From positions 84,496 through 148,495 of the forward strand of contig NW_019775755.1 in the NCBI RefSeq assembly GCF_001039355.2: a stretch of DNA of 64,000 nt, read 5' to 3'. Of this stretch, positions 35,743 through 48,350 are shown piece by piece (positions within the stretch are counted from its first letter, which is position 1; the number at the start of each line of letters is the position of its first letter). The DNA comes from Lingula anatina (lineage: Eukaryota > Brachiopoda > Lingulata > Lingulida > Lingulidae). Under the pieces are notes generated by a model. The model saw nothing but the letters and a program-made list of their open reading frames with translations, had not been told where the DNA came from and did no database searches. The position numbers were made by a program, and so were the translations under genes.

Positions 35743-38225
35743 TAAATTTTTGCAGACGTGTATGATTCACCCACCTTCCTAGCACGCCTGGATCGAAATA
35801 ACTAAGGAGCCCCTGAGTGACAAGTATTACTTATTACATTGGGTATTATTAAATTTCATCCACAAACGTCACCGTAAACGGCTTATTAAAACTATAGTTG
35901 CTGATAATAGAAGAGTCACTTTGAATACAATATATGACGATCAGGGTGTTTGACCCATGATCATGCAAATCAGCAATTGAACTAGATATAGATAATGTAC
36001 CTGGCGAGGGAGGGGAAGGGAAGGGCATATGCAGCCTGTGAGATAAGTATCACAAGAATGTCTGGCATTGACCTCATAGGGACTAGCTTTATATACCAAG
36101 TATGAAGTAATATGATTACAGTAAAAGAACTTGTCCACGAGTAATTGTTTTTGTTTGTCTTGCTGTTCTATAAACAGTCACATTCATGATGATAAAATTT
36201 TTTTCAGTGTAATTCGAAATTTGAATCCAAATTTCCAGTAATACATCTCACCTTTTGATGTCTGCACATATCCAGTAACACCTAAGATGTTATGAAAGAT
36301 GTCATTGATTCTTGAGTAGGAGGGTGAAAACGGTTTTCTCAATATTAATTTGACACAGTAATAAGGTGGAGGTGAATTTTGTGTAATCATGACAGAAGGC
36401 CTATGACGAGGTCTAGTGCAGTTGTTAAATAGACGTCAAGTTAAATGCCAGAATTAAGAATGGTTGCCAGTCTAGCAAATTTAAGGTGACATCAAAAAGT
36501 AACGTGTGTACTTCTGTAAGTCCGATAATCTATCAAAAAACTGGTCATTTCCTACGAGTACGTATATTTAACTGGCTAAACGGAATGTTAAAAGGTGAAT
36601 TATCTGACTTATTTTCATCGAGCTTCCGAGAAATGCTCATTCTTCACTCTTGGCAGGAGGTGGAGTAGGGTCAGATATGCGACAGGTGTACATTAATCAA
36701 TCAGGGGTACGACAAAGAGTACACATTGTGTTGCAAGATTCCTTTATTTCCTTAAAGACACCAGCGCTGGGTGACATATATAATAAAGTGAACATGTAGA
36801 AAGGAGAAGTGCTACGATAAAATTCATTTACGAATATCAAAGGATAATAAATGGTATCGAACTGACGTCCACGTTTAAGGATTACAAACACTCCCCGAAC
36901 GTGACTTCTAAAAATTCATAGTAGCGAAAATAAAATATCAATATATATATATACATATATATATATTTTTTTTTGTACATGTCACCATAAGTTCGCTTGT
37001 TCGAGTGCTTGAGCAAAAAAAGGAAAAAAGAAATTCTTGGTATGATATACTTTATGGAAACATTTGCATCCATTTCCACTAGATTGTCTGAAATCGGGCT
37101 TCAATAGAAACATATAAACACCATAAAATTGGCACAAATGGAAGATTTAACTTAATAAGACTGTCTACAGTAAATGTATTATTATCATCGGTCACCTCAT
37201 GACTTTAATACTGCATTTGCCGTCCCGGGGGTGTTCATAATGACGTGAACAGGAAATGGATCAAATCAGAAAGATATCTGGAAACAAATGCAATGATTAT
37301 AATTAGTGACAGTGTACGACTGTCTTGAACTGCGTTTCTTTCTGCCCTAATTATACAACGGTTGTAGCTTAGTAGATCACTTGTGTGATACAATTATTTT
37401 ACTAAATCGAATAAAATCGGAGATAGTTGCTCAACTCGGTCTTTTCTACCTTAAGACCTTTTTTCTGCTGTGCAACAACAAAGATCCCACGTCCGAAGTA
37501 GAAAGCCAACTCCGTTACAGCGCCTTTTCACACCACGCTTTCGAAGATGGCCAGAAACGTTCTTGTAGAAATTATTGGAAAATAATATTCATCACTATCA
37601 TTGTTCAGTTAGGATAACTCCCCTACATCTATCTGCTGAGTATCCTCTCGTCATCCGTTGAAGATAATTACTACTGAATGTTGATTACTAATCAATTATT
37701 AGCACGTCGCAAGAGACACAAACCTTGTCTAGGAGTCAGCGCCGTGTAGATTATTTGTCATTTTTTCCACAAGGACCAATTATGAAATTAAAAAAGGCAA
37801 ATTATATTACAAAATTTCCTTACAATATCCAAAAAAACAGCACCCTTGTATAATGAAGAAAAGGATGTTTCTCTAAACAATGCCGATTTATTGAGCAACT
37901 GATGGCAATTGCCTTTCGAGGAAGCAAGACAAGGGAGGAGATTTTGAATACGTTCCTACAATGTACACATGGATGTTTACTTTTCAGTAGAATGTTTCCG
38001 AGAATCTTTTTCCCGCCTAAATGGATTTCGATTTACTCACGAATCATGACGTGAAACTCGCTGACAAAGGGGCAAGTATTTACATAATCAGTTGCAATAC
38101 GTATACCCCTTAATGATTCAACTCAACGGAGTAAAACGGAGAAACAATTACTTCCTTGTTGTGCATTCATTCCAACAAGTATAATGTCCAGACCCAATAG
38201 AGCCTGCGACGGAAATTGCTTGTTT

Positions 38226-38228
<3 letters not shown>

Positions 38229-38269
<41 letters not shown>
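38229..38269. repeat. Poly-A tract
   Basis: 41 consecutive A residues, upstream of the second copy of the 95-bp segment. Confidence 0.97.
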
Positions 38270-38274
<5 letters not shown>

Positions 38275-38313
38275 GCAAAATAGAGGAGCAAAATGAAATC
38301 TACGACTAGAACT

Positions 38314-38411
38314 GCGCTTCCACGCTCTGTGGTAAGACGATTTTCAACCAAACCGCAAGCATTTGCATTACATCAACAGGTTGATGCGAGCGAGCGTTTT
38401 GCTTAACTTGA
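38314..38411 (+). repeat. 95-bp dispersed segment, copy 2
   Basis: Matches 35649-35742 with a 4-base insertion (GCGAGCGAGCG). It is preceded by a 41-base poly-A and two GAGGAGCAAAAT units, which might reflect an old retrotransposition in the opposite orientation. Confidence 0.8.
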
Positions 38412-38880
38412 GAATTCTTCGCTACACTCTCTCTAACGATTGACCGCATTATATGGATATCGACTCGAGGCTTCATCTTCTTCATTCACTTCGTGATCTT
38501 GAGATCAACAATCAAACAAATAACATCAGAGGAACAGTAGATATGGTGTAGTTTTTCAATTATTGTCACAATCATGCATAAATCACTTATTGTCACAATC
38601 ATGCGTAAAATGGATAACCCCCCTCATAGTTTTTTCGATCAATCGTACTCGAGAAGTAATGCGAAATAGTAATAGTAATGGAAGCACTGTAGCGTTAACT
38701 GCAGAAATTGTTGCATCACTGTTAAGATGGTAAAACATATCTGGATGGTGTCCGAAAGAGTCCAGAAGTATTTATCAACATAAGATGTGTACATAATTCG
38801 CCAAAAACGCGATTTTAGCGCCGTTCCTTTTTCAAAGCTATTTCCTGTGTTCATTTTACGCTTGGTTGTCTTCGGAAATG

Positions 38881-38882
<2 letters not shown>

Positions 38883-38944
<62 letters not shown>
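38883..38944. repeat. (TA)n microsatellite
   Basis: About 31 TA units followed by degenerate TTTATTTATTTATATATA. Confidence 0.97.
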
Positions 38945-38948
<4 letters not shown>

Positions 38949-39498
38949 TTATTTATATATATAATGTTATATTTAGCCAAATAAACTTTTATACATTTAC
39001 ATACGTCCGTAATTCTAGGACTAGAGAAAACGATATTAATTTAATTTGTAAAGTCTATTGAGCGAAACTATTCACGGCACTCTACCGCGTGTATGCAGTC
39101 ACAGCCAACGTGTTCTTCAGTGTTTACCGCGCCTCGCGAGCGGCGCCAATATTTTCAGACTCACCTACCTTTCTCGATGGCTAGATTGTGGGCAGATAAT
39201 CTCATGCAGTCACGTTGCTGCGACCCTGTCCTCCTCCTTTACTGACGTATTGTGAATGGGATGTACGCTTAACATAACATAAACTACATAGAGAATTCTT
39301 AATGGATGTCTGTCTTTTAACAATATATGAGGTGTAAATGCCATCTGACTCGTTTAACACGTTGGACAAGTATTTCGCGCCCTTAGTCTGATAATTTTTT
39401 ACAAAATTTCCATTTTCATAAAAGGGTCATCAGATAAGTCTGATCTCTCGGAGAGCAAGTTTGAGAGAAAAGATTTTTCGCGTTTTTTGCTATTACCT

Positions 39499-39634
39499 GG
39501 GCCCCGTATCTCGAAAGCATCGAGCGCAAGAGTCTCGATTCCCTAACCCCCATATGGGGCTAGTATGGACGAGTTAGTGAATCGAGACGCTTGGGCTCGG
39601 TCGCAATGCGCGATGCTTTCGAGTTACGGGGCCT
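39499..39634. mobile_element. 136-bp foldback element (GGCCCCGTAT ends)
   Basis: The left end GGCCCCGTATCTCGAAAGCA pairs with the right end TGCTTTCGAGTTACGGGGCC. An inner pair, GTCTCGATTCCCTAAC / GTTAGTGAATCGAGAC, continues the stem, so almost the whole element is one hairpin. It is far more GC-rich than its surroundings. No clear target duplication. Confidence 0.75.
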
Positions 39635-40597
39635 GTACTAGTACTGGAAACGTAGCTAATCAGCGTGGTGATAGCCTTAAAAATTGTTGCAAGGTCTCAC
39701 AACAATAAACATAACATAACATCGCATTTACTAGCTTTTACCATGGACGATTACCTCTCTGATACCAACCCTGCTTCGCGCAAGGTTTTTGTGCTCCCCC
39801 TTCTTTTCATCTCTCTCACGCGTTTTAATTTTTATAGATATGATCTATGAAATAATGGCCATATTGACTCGAGTGTAGGTGAAAATTTGCCAGACCCCAC
39901 ATTACTTTATATTGAGCACGTTAAATTTGAAATACATTTTATTTGGAATGTCTGATGATGTGAATGTAATATTATTATTTTTCTGTATAATATTGTAATA
40001 AAATAGTTTTAAAAACAGGTTATGCCCACTCAAACAATTACTTTTTGAAGAAATGGACAAACACAAAGTGCAGATACAAAGGGAGTGAAAGGTGATGTTT
40101 TTTAGTACGTGCATTCAAACTGACCTTAGCAAAAAAAAAAAAAAAACATGAATAAATACTTAAGCGAGTGATGGTTTTGTCTTTCAAAGAAAGGAGAATT
40201 TATTAGAGGAAGCTTCATTCTTTGCGGGTGTTTTTAGAGCACAAATAGTTCTTGGTGCCAATTTCCTTTTTTGTTAAGTTGATATACACTGATGCTCAAA
40301 AGTTTGTAGGCTGCTACACAAATTTCTACGAAATAATCAGGATACACAGCTATTTGGGAGTGCTTCTATCCGGCTTCCTATTCGGATACAGGATTTTTTC
40401 ACTTGCGGTGAAATATGCATTTTTTTTACATTTTCGTTTATAAAAAACATATAATGACTGAAATAAAAAAAGATGTTTTACAAGGATGATTGGTACGATG
40501 GCCCGTAAGTACCCCTACGCGTCACTGAAAACAACCTAAAGCAAATCATAAGTTAAACTAGAGTAAGTATACTGTTTTAAGGCTGATATCTGTTTTG

Positions 40598-40641
40598 CTT
40601 AGTTAATAATAATAATGATAATAATAATAATAATAATAATG
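40598..40641. repeat. (AAT)n microsatellite
   Basis: About 12 AAT/AATG units. Confidence 0.9.
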
Positions 40642-41614
40642 AGTTTATGAGTAATGAGTTTAAATGATATGAATACATTTGCAGGCTAACCAGACTACAA
40701 TATTTACACAATATATAAGGATATACATTTATAAATGTGTATATGCAGTATGCTAAATTACACGTGTTAATGCGTGTTATGCTTTATAATTAATTTAATT
40801 AGGCTATTCACAGCATTAAAATCAATTAATGGCTGTGATGTACAACCCATGACACATCCCTGTTTTGGGGCTCTTTTCCATGAGTTAAGATGTACAGGTG
40901 CGACCAAAACGGTTGTGGTGATGGGTATTATATTACCTCTCAAATCTAACTCCACGTGTAGTTCATTTCAACGAAAATTTAAAGTGACTTGTGCCATGTT
41001 TTACGTTGCGTCACTCTGAACTTTATTCTTACCAAGGCCCATCGTAGTCAAGTGTTTCGGATACGAGGAAGTAACTGCAAATTACTCGTCAGCACATGTG
41101 TGATCGCACGTTTTCCAAGGATGCATTACGGGGTTTCATGCCCCAGAATGACAAGAACGCAACCGTTGGGCATGTATATTTCAGTCCTTAATATAACTGG
41201 AGTTCCTGAAGTTTGTTCTAGATACTGGGAAGGTTATAACTATTTTCAAGCGATGACTGTATCCCCAGTACAGGTGTGATGTTTCAAACCTCATCGTGTA
41301 GCATATATAACTTTTACCGTGTTTATGTGAGTTATTAGAAAGCTGAAGAATTACACTAATGTGTGCACAATAAACGTTACTGGACTATTGCTTTCACTCA
41401 TGTCACTATAAAATTTTAAATCTAAACTCTAAAACGACTTATAATGTTTTAAAATTCGTAGAAACAACGTATTTCATCTAGGCTCACCGGCTTGAGACTA
41501 GGCACAACCGAAAGCGTCATCCGGTCCGTTCTCAGCTTCATCATGTTTTGACCACTACCTGGAAGCCACCAGGGAACGTAGATAATTAAATCAAAGTGAG
41601 CTTAGTGGTATATA

Positions 41615-41957
41615 GTCCATGAGCCAGACATTTTTTTGGTACCAAAAAAGGGCCAAATTCTCATAGTGATTTTTAGTAAGGCCTATGTCTCTAGTGCCCA
41701 AATATGTGTGATAGCCTTCTCATACTGGTAGCTTTTTGTGTGCTATCACACCTTATATAACCCCACCCCTGCAGCAGCAAGGACTTTTTCTAGATGGGGG
41801 TAGGGGAGAGAAAATGCTTACTATATCTATATGGTAACAGGTATATCAATAAATTGTATATCCTTATGGAGGCAAGGGATGGGACAATTTATTTCAAAAG
41901 TCATGAATGCATGACAATTAGTCAAGGGTCATTGATAAAGGGTCAAAGGTCACAGGA
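41615..41957 (+). repeat. Left terminal inverted repeat of the 3.7-kb element
   Basis: Inverted match to about 44974-45324. It stops at a single N (41958), so the true TIR limit on this side may be obscured. Confidence 0.85.
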
Positions 41958-44376
41958 NAAGAGGACCTTAATTTCTGGATTAAGACACCTGTAGAGAAAG
42001 TCATGCCTCATTAGAAAAAGGTCGAAAGGTTAGCCCAGGTCGAATTTTAAGCTTTCTTATAAATATAAACCTTAACACCATTTTAATATTATTTTTGGGT
42101 TTAAATGTATTATATTTAGGGATAACTTGATATAATATAATTATTTATGACTAATGCATTAAAATTTGAGACTGTATATACCCATTTTTCATACATTTTA
42201 TTCACATTTGGTTACTTTTCCTAAAAAAAAGCCTACGTACACTGTTTATTTTGATTCGATAATCAAGGGAAATAGGTATATTTCTATGAACTAGCATTCA
42301 GAAACATACCTTTGTCTTTTGATTATATTTTTGATGGATTTTAAATTTTTTATCATAATGAGATAGTCCATTGAAAATGACAAAAAAATTAAGCCTGCTT
42401 CATTCTGATCTCAGGAGTAGATAAAGGGAAACAAATTCAGACTGTATCCGGTATGAAGAGCAGATATGAAAATTCCTTCAGCCTCATTCTCTCTTAAACC
42501 CTAAAAATTGAATCACCTCATGCCTGTAACCATGCCACCAATGCCACAACAAGGGAATTTAAGTACCATTTAGTTGAAATTAATATTTTGAAAGACCTGT
42601 ATCAAAATATTTCTCAGTCTTTTCATGAAATTGAACATTTCGCAGATATTATTCTTCTTTCTATACATATTTATATTCAAGATCTGCAGATTCAAGATGG
42701 GTAGTTTGTGTTCTGAATGTATGGTAGTCCTGAGAGAAAACGCAGTGAAGTCCACAATAGGCTATTCTATTATTCTATTCTATTATACTATTCTATTATT
42801 CTGTAAAATTTCTAAACTTATACCAAATTGTCAAAATTTTATTAAGGGGGCACATACACATTATACTCAAATTTCTTCAGAATGGCAACAAATTTATGGC
42901 TAGGTGGCATTTAAGGTCAAACAGAAGCATGTTTATTGTCCTTTGAAATGCATCAATTTTCACATTGTCATAATTTAATTTATTATTATTGATCTTTTGA
43001 GGAGGGCGGGTTGCAAATACTACACACATGTTCACTAACAAATTTTTACAGGATTTATAGGATGGCAGAGGAACTAAATAATAAGTGGAAAGAAGGCAGA
43101 TCATTTGTCGGCATGGACCCTGCTCCATGATATGAATTTATCCATGTACACCATAGGCTGATCAAAGATTGAAGTAGGCTTCATGGCACATATAACATTA
43201 TCATGTTGATTGTTTATATGTGTTTTGTCAAATTTATCAATTATTTGGTTGAACATTCTAATTTAGCTATTATATGTAATAATTAAGTTATCCATCAGTT
43301 CGATAAAATGTTTTATCCATGAGCCAGTCCAGTCAGTACTTGGGTACTAGTATACTGGTAATAATTATTGATATAATAATCTTTTCTAAACCGATTTGAA
43401 ATACATTCACTTTCTTACTGTGTATACTGTAACAGAAGTTTTGACGTCTAAATTTGCCAATAAAAGTTCATTTATTAGTTGGAAAAAATAATGTGGAAAC
43501 CAAACTGCTTGTAGAAGTTTAAGTTTCTGATAAGATTTTATACTTTTTACTTATTTCAAATCAATGTTTTTACTTACACAGTGACTTACATAACATGCAT
43601 TGCTATTTTGGAAATAACTGTTCTTTCAATTTTTACATTTTGCTTAGATGAAAAACTATCCATTGTGTACACTGAATTGACAGGCACTTTTAACTGCTGA
43701 ACCTCAGATACAGTCTGATGTTGAACAGCATAATTTTGATTACACAGGTTGTTATATATAGTCATACAAATTTCAAAATTTTATGTATGCTTTAATTAAA
43801 TAAAATTTTAGTTATTTCCCTATATATGTTTTGCAAATAACAAATATGTGTCACCATTAAATCATCCAAACGTTTTCATCTAAATGTTAAAATTTTCAGA
43901 TATTGCTTATAGATTTTTATGCTGTAAAGTGAGTGTGGGTGACCATTGACCAACCACTGACCCATTAATGCATGGTAATGTGCCCTCTTTAAAAAAGTAA
44001 ACTTGATGAACATCTTTTGGATACAGGCTATGGTACAATAGCTTTGTATCTTACTTCTTCCAAATTGAATGAAAGTAAAATTTCACTTCCTGGCTCCTTA
44101 TGATAGAAAGTTTTCACTTCCATTTTGAATTGAAGTTATATAATATGCAAATAAAAAAAACCTAAGAATTAAAGAAGGGGCCTCAGACTCGATGAACTAG
44201 TCTTTAATAGTCACACAGCATCTAGTTATACCCAAAAGTATTTCTATAATCGAAAATGTTCTCTTTTAATGGTGTTTAATTTCATATTTATGAAAAAGCT
44301 TAAATTGTTGATGAAGTTTGGCCTCAGCTGACACTATTGACCTATTTCTAATGAAGCATGACTTTGTTTACATGTC

Positions 44377-44505
44377 NNNNNNNNNNNNNNNNNNNNNNNN
44401 NNNNNNNNNNNNNNNNNNNNNNNNNNNNNNNNNNNNNNNNNNNNNNNNNNNNNNNNNNNNNNNNNNNNNNNNNNNNNNNNNNNNNNNNNNNNNNNNNNNN
44501 NNNNN
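44377..44505. other. Assembly gap (N run)
   Basis: 129 Ns inside the 3.7-kb element, next to its subterminal direct repeat. Confidence 0.98.
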
Positions 44506-45130
44506 TCTACAAATCATTCACCAAATACCAATTTCTTTCTCTAAACAATATTTTTTAAAAGATTTTGGTTTTAATTTATAAAAAATCCATAAAATATGAC
44601 CTCTTGTGACCTTTGACCCATTATCAATGACCCTTGACTCACTGTCATGCATAAATGATTTATGAAATTAATTGTCCCATCCCTTACCTCCATAAGAATA
44701 TATAATGCATTGATATATCTCTAACCATATTGATGTAGCAAGGATTTTCTTTCCCCTACCCCCACTTTCAGAGATGGCATATTTTGGTCATTAGGTTCAC
44801 ATTCTTTTACATAATTTTCTGAAATAAGACAGCTGAGGCTCCAAACTTTGCTCATAAGCATAAGACTATACCATCTTTACAAATCATTCACCAAATACCA
44901 TATTCTTACTTAAATAATGATATTAAAAAAACTTTTTGGCTTTAATTTATGAAAAATCCCCAAAAATGACCTCCTGTGACCTTTGACCCTTTATCAATGA
45001 CCCTTGACTAATTGTCATGCATTCATGACTTTTGAAATAAACTGTCCCATCCCTTGCCTCCATAAGGATATACAATTTATTGATATACCTGTTACCATAT
45101 AGATATAGTAAGCACTTTCTCTCCCCTACC
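44506..45130. repeat. ~375-bp subterminal direct repeat inside the 3.7-kb element
   Basis: 44506-44760 and 44881-45130 run in parallel (ACAAATCATTCACCAAATAC, TGACCTTTGACCC, GTCCCATCCCTT, CTACCCCCA) at clearly lower identity than the two TIRs, so the inner copy is older. The gap at 44377-44505 abuts the first unit and may hide more copies. Confidence 0.75.
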
Positions 45131-45324
45131 CCCATCTAGAAAAAGTCCTTGCTGCTGCAGGGGCGGGGTTATATAAGGTGTGATAGCACATAAAAAGCTA
45201 CCAGTATGAGAAGGCTATCACACATATTTGGGCACTAGAGACATAGACCTTACTAAAAAACACTATGAGAATTTGGCCCTTTTTTGGTACCAATGGCTGA
45301 AAATCAGGGGTCTGGCTCATGGAC
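44974..45324 (-). repeat. Right terminal inverted repeat of the 3.7-kb element
   Basis: Inverted match to 41615-41957. It includes about 15 extra bases (GGCTGAAAATCAGG region) near the outer end that the left arm lacks. Confidence 0.85.
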
Positions 45325-45668
45325 TAATATAACAACCGACAGACTACTGAGTAAAATGTCAGCGGGTGAATAACTGCGCTTGATCCACGTTCACCGCCTT
45401 AGGCTTTCCTGTTGATATCTTTAGAGATGGGTATTAAACAGCGTTATATATCATCATTTCTGGCTAAACGACTTAATACATTGCCAAGGGACAGCCCAAA
45501 GGGACTCAATAAAACACACACACTGGAAAATGAACTTCATCGAAGTTAGCATAGAGTTAGCGTTAAGCAGACCATACCACAACAGTTCCGCGTGCAGTGA
45601 CAGAGGAAGTTTGGTTCATTTTTATTCACTTCAGCCAGAGCGATAAATAAAAACAATCCATTTCAACC

Positions 45669-45969
45669 CCTCCGCCAAGACAACTCAATCCTCATTATTG
45701 TTCATTATTTATTAATAAACTAATTAATTAGCCACATTCTCATTATTGATGATTGAATTGCATTATTCGTGGTGTAATAAGAATATTGACCAAATTAGCC
45801 CTATCTTGAAATGGTGAATAATCCTTTAAAAAGTTCCTGGATCCAGGCAGGGATCCGAAACACCACCAAAATTACATCAAAATCAATCAATAACTTTTGG
45901 AGTTTAGGCTGATGAACAGACAAACAATATACAGAGGTCATAGGCGAAAACATAACCTCCTTGACAGAT
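45669..45969 (-). mobile_element. Diverged CCTCCGCCAAGG-type element, independent insertion
   Basis: On the minus strand it reads TCAAGGAGGTTATGTTTTCG, then a GTTTGTCTGTTCATCAGC stretch and a GATTGATTTTGATG core, and ends in CTTGGCGGAGG. The interior differs strongly from the copies at 1.9-10.7 kb (contains GGATCCCTGCCTGGATCC), so it is another subfamily. An (AAT)n tract borders its 5' end. Confidence 0.7.
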
Positions 45970-45992
45970 ATAAATAAATAAATGAAAAAATA

Positions 45993-45994
<2 letters not shown>

Positions 45995-46029
<35 letters not shown>
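45995..46029. repeat. (AAT)n microsatellite
   Basis: About 11 AAT units bordering the diverged CCTCCGCCAAGG-type element. Confidence 0.95.
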
Positions 46030-48282
46030 GAGTAAAGCTGCGAAGGACCCAATTACAGATGGGTAGAATAATTCCAATAAGTACCGTGCAAATAAACTGT
46101 ACAGAAGTTCAGTACAAAGTTGGCTCTCCATTTGTATGTATTTATTTATTCTGATTACCTATGGCTCGAAATGTCTCGTCACCGTCTCCTTCCAAAATAT
46201 TTGTTCGCTCCAAATATGTCATATTTTTACTTTAAATCAACTAAGGAACTTCCTCTGAAAAAAAGGAAGATTGATTTCAGCAAACGGAAAGATCAGATTG
46301 TTTTTTCAGAAAGTTATCGATTTTTATTTGTTTTTTGTTTATGACGTTCGCTCTGCTGTTTTGTTTTATACCTCAAGTTTACGATGCAAAAGGTATGTTT
46401 ACTTTAAAAATTGGCATGAATTGATTCAAACTAGTTTTGGTTAAGTGTCTGTATATATCATTTAGAATGCCACTAAAACTGGCAATTATTGTGACTATAT
46501 ATCTATCAGGTATTAAAATTTCTCCAAGAAGACAAAATGTTGGCTTGTAAAGCTTGCTTGCGTTTCCTAGTCAAATGTTGCAAAATTGAAACAAACACAG
46601 GATGCAGCGGGTATTTTAATATTGACATATTAAAATTTTTAGCCTACGGTTACTAAAAAAGGGGAATGAGGTATAAAAAGCGAAAAGTTAGATCTACTTC
46701 ACTTTAGGTCCACATGTACCTTGTATATATATTGCGTAGGCCTACTTACAACGGCATAAACCAAATTTGTTTTAGCAAAGAGACCTATAGGCGTGGGGTG
46801 AAATAGTGGAGTTGACAGATAATGAATTTTCAGTCATAAATTCTTAGAAGTGGAGCACACTACCCTAAAGTTCTATTCTTTATAGTTAAAGCACCACAGA
46901 TGCTATATAGAAATATAAATTTCCAAAATTCAAAAATTCTAATTAAAAGCATCTGAAAGTTATTGAAAATTCAAAAGATACAGTCCTTCCCGTACTTCAT
47001 TTTTTGCGAATGTAGGCCTACGGCAGAAGTAGTACACGTTTACTGTACCTACTCTAAATATTTAAGTCCTTTTGGAGCGAAATACAAGAGTTCTGCTGCG
47101 GCTGTGTTAAGTGCACTTTAACCAAAAGACCGTCGTCAGACGTCTTCTGTTTTTGACTTTGACAAAAATAGATGAAGACACGTGTCTTGAAATCGCCTGC
47201 CACAGTTTAAAACTTGCAGAATTATAAACGAACGCTGGCACTAGGGGGAAAACGCATGGAAAATACTGTGTAGAAGAAAATAATTACAATGTTAATTACA
47301 CATCTTAATTTTCCTAATTGCATTACAGTTATACCGCCTCTTTCTTCGTTCCTTCATCGATTTTGATTTAATATTTACGCTAGTAGGCGCGGGCTGAAGT
47401 GTAGAGGGGAAGAAAAGTTGTTCCGTCGCTTCTAATTATTCCAATAAATAATCAACGTTTTTATTTACACTATCGGCCTCTATCAGAGACAAAGAGCCGG
47501 GCTAGGACGTTTACAGATCTAATGGCTTGTAACAATTAAATCACAACGGTTATTAAGTCAACAAATTTTGATTATACGTATGTGCCTGGGGGGTTTAAGT
47601 CAATATAGGTAAAAAGTCTGGCTGTTTGCCAGTAGTCAGGACGGTGGTGGTGGTAGGCAAGAGTTTGGGCGGAGTTTGGACTGTTTCCAAAGTACACATG
47701 TAGGTCGGACATCACTTTCTAGACTTTTTGTAAATTATAGCTGGAAGTATGCTCACGTTTCTATCCACATGCATGGTGACCCGATGGTGCCTGGGAATAT
47801 CCACTCATCTATTGTATAGACTTACATATACGTTATTCTCTTCTCAGTATGGAACGTTTTGACAATAAAACGAAAAGCCATACCCAATTATCAACTGGTT
47901 ATTTATACCAGGTCATAAAAACGATTTGTGACTGTAAAAAATTGTTTGTGGACAATCATGGAGAGTGACAATGAAAAGAATACTGGTTAGTTTGAAAAAC
48001 TTTTGAATAAAAACATTCTACCCCTACCTATCAATTTGCCAATTGTTCAAAAAGATCATGAAAGATAAACATATTGGGGAATACTACGTTTCGTTGGTCA
48101 TTTCAATGTCAGTGTTAATCAATTGGAAAATATCATTTTTTAAGAGATAGCTGGCGGAGTAAGTATATTGCACGGGACAACCGATTGATAAATGATTAAC
48201 AAAAGAAAATAAATCCAGTGTTATTAATTGTCCATCTAACAGTCACACTTAGCAAAGAGAACGTTTTAAAATGTTATATGCA

Positions 48283-48283
<1 letters not shown>

Positions 48284-48333
<50 letters not shown>

Positions 48334-48350
48334 AATAAATAGATAGATAA
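48284..48350. repeat. (AAT)n/(AAAT)n/(GATA)n microsatellite
   Basis: About 14 AAT units followed by AAAT and AGAT units. Confidence 0.95.

Larger units (their letters stand above)
32830..41600. other. Long stretch without a supported gene
   Basis: I find no exon with domain signal or matched splice sites. It contains microsatellites (33810-33897, 38883-38944), a poly-A tract (38229-38269), a duplicated 95-bp segment (35649 and 38314) and a foldback element at 39499-39634. Confidence 0.5.
41615..45324. mobile_element. 3.7-kb transposon-like element with long terminal inverted repeats
   Basis: The left end GTCCATGAGCCAGAC and the following ~343 bases reappear inverted at the right end (…GTCTGGCTCATGGAC). 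The TIRs agree closely throughout, including GGTACCAAAAAAGGGCCAAA, GTGTGATAGCCTTCTCATAC and the tail GGGTCAAAGGTCACAGGA. A TA dinucleotide flanks both ends (41613-41614 and 45325-45326), compatible with a TA target site. The interior is very AT-rich, has a gap at 44377-44505, and shows no transposase motif in any frame I examined, so it looks non-autonomous. The superfamily is not determined. Confidence 0.82.

Noticed and set aside
38148-38351. Minus-strand frame sharing MVENRLTTERGS with the frame at 35454-35687
   Set aside because: The shared peptide comes from the duplicated 95-bp DNA segment; the remainder is poly-A-derived poly-Phe, so it is not a gene family.
44318-44581. Frame across the gap in the 3.7-kb element, considered as a transposase fragment
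   Set aside because: Half of it is N and the rest shows no transposase motif.
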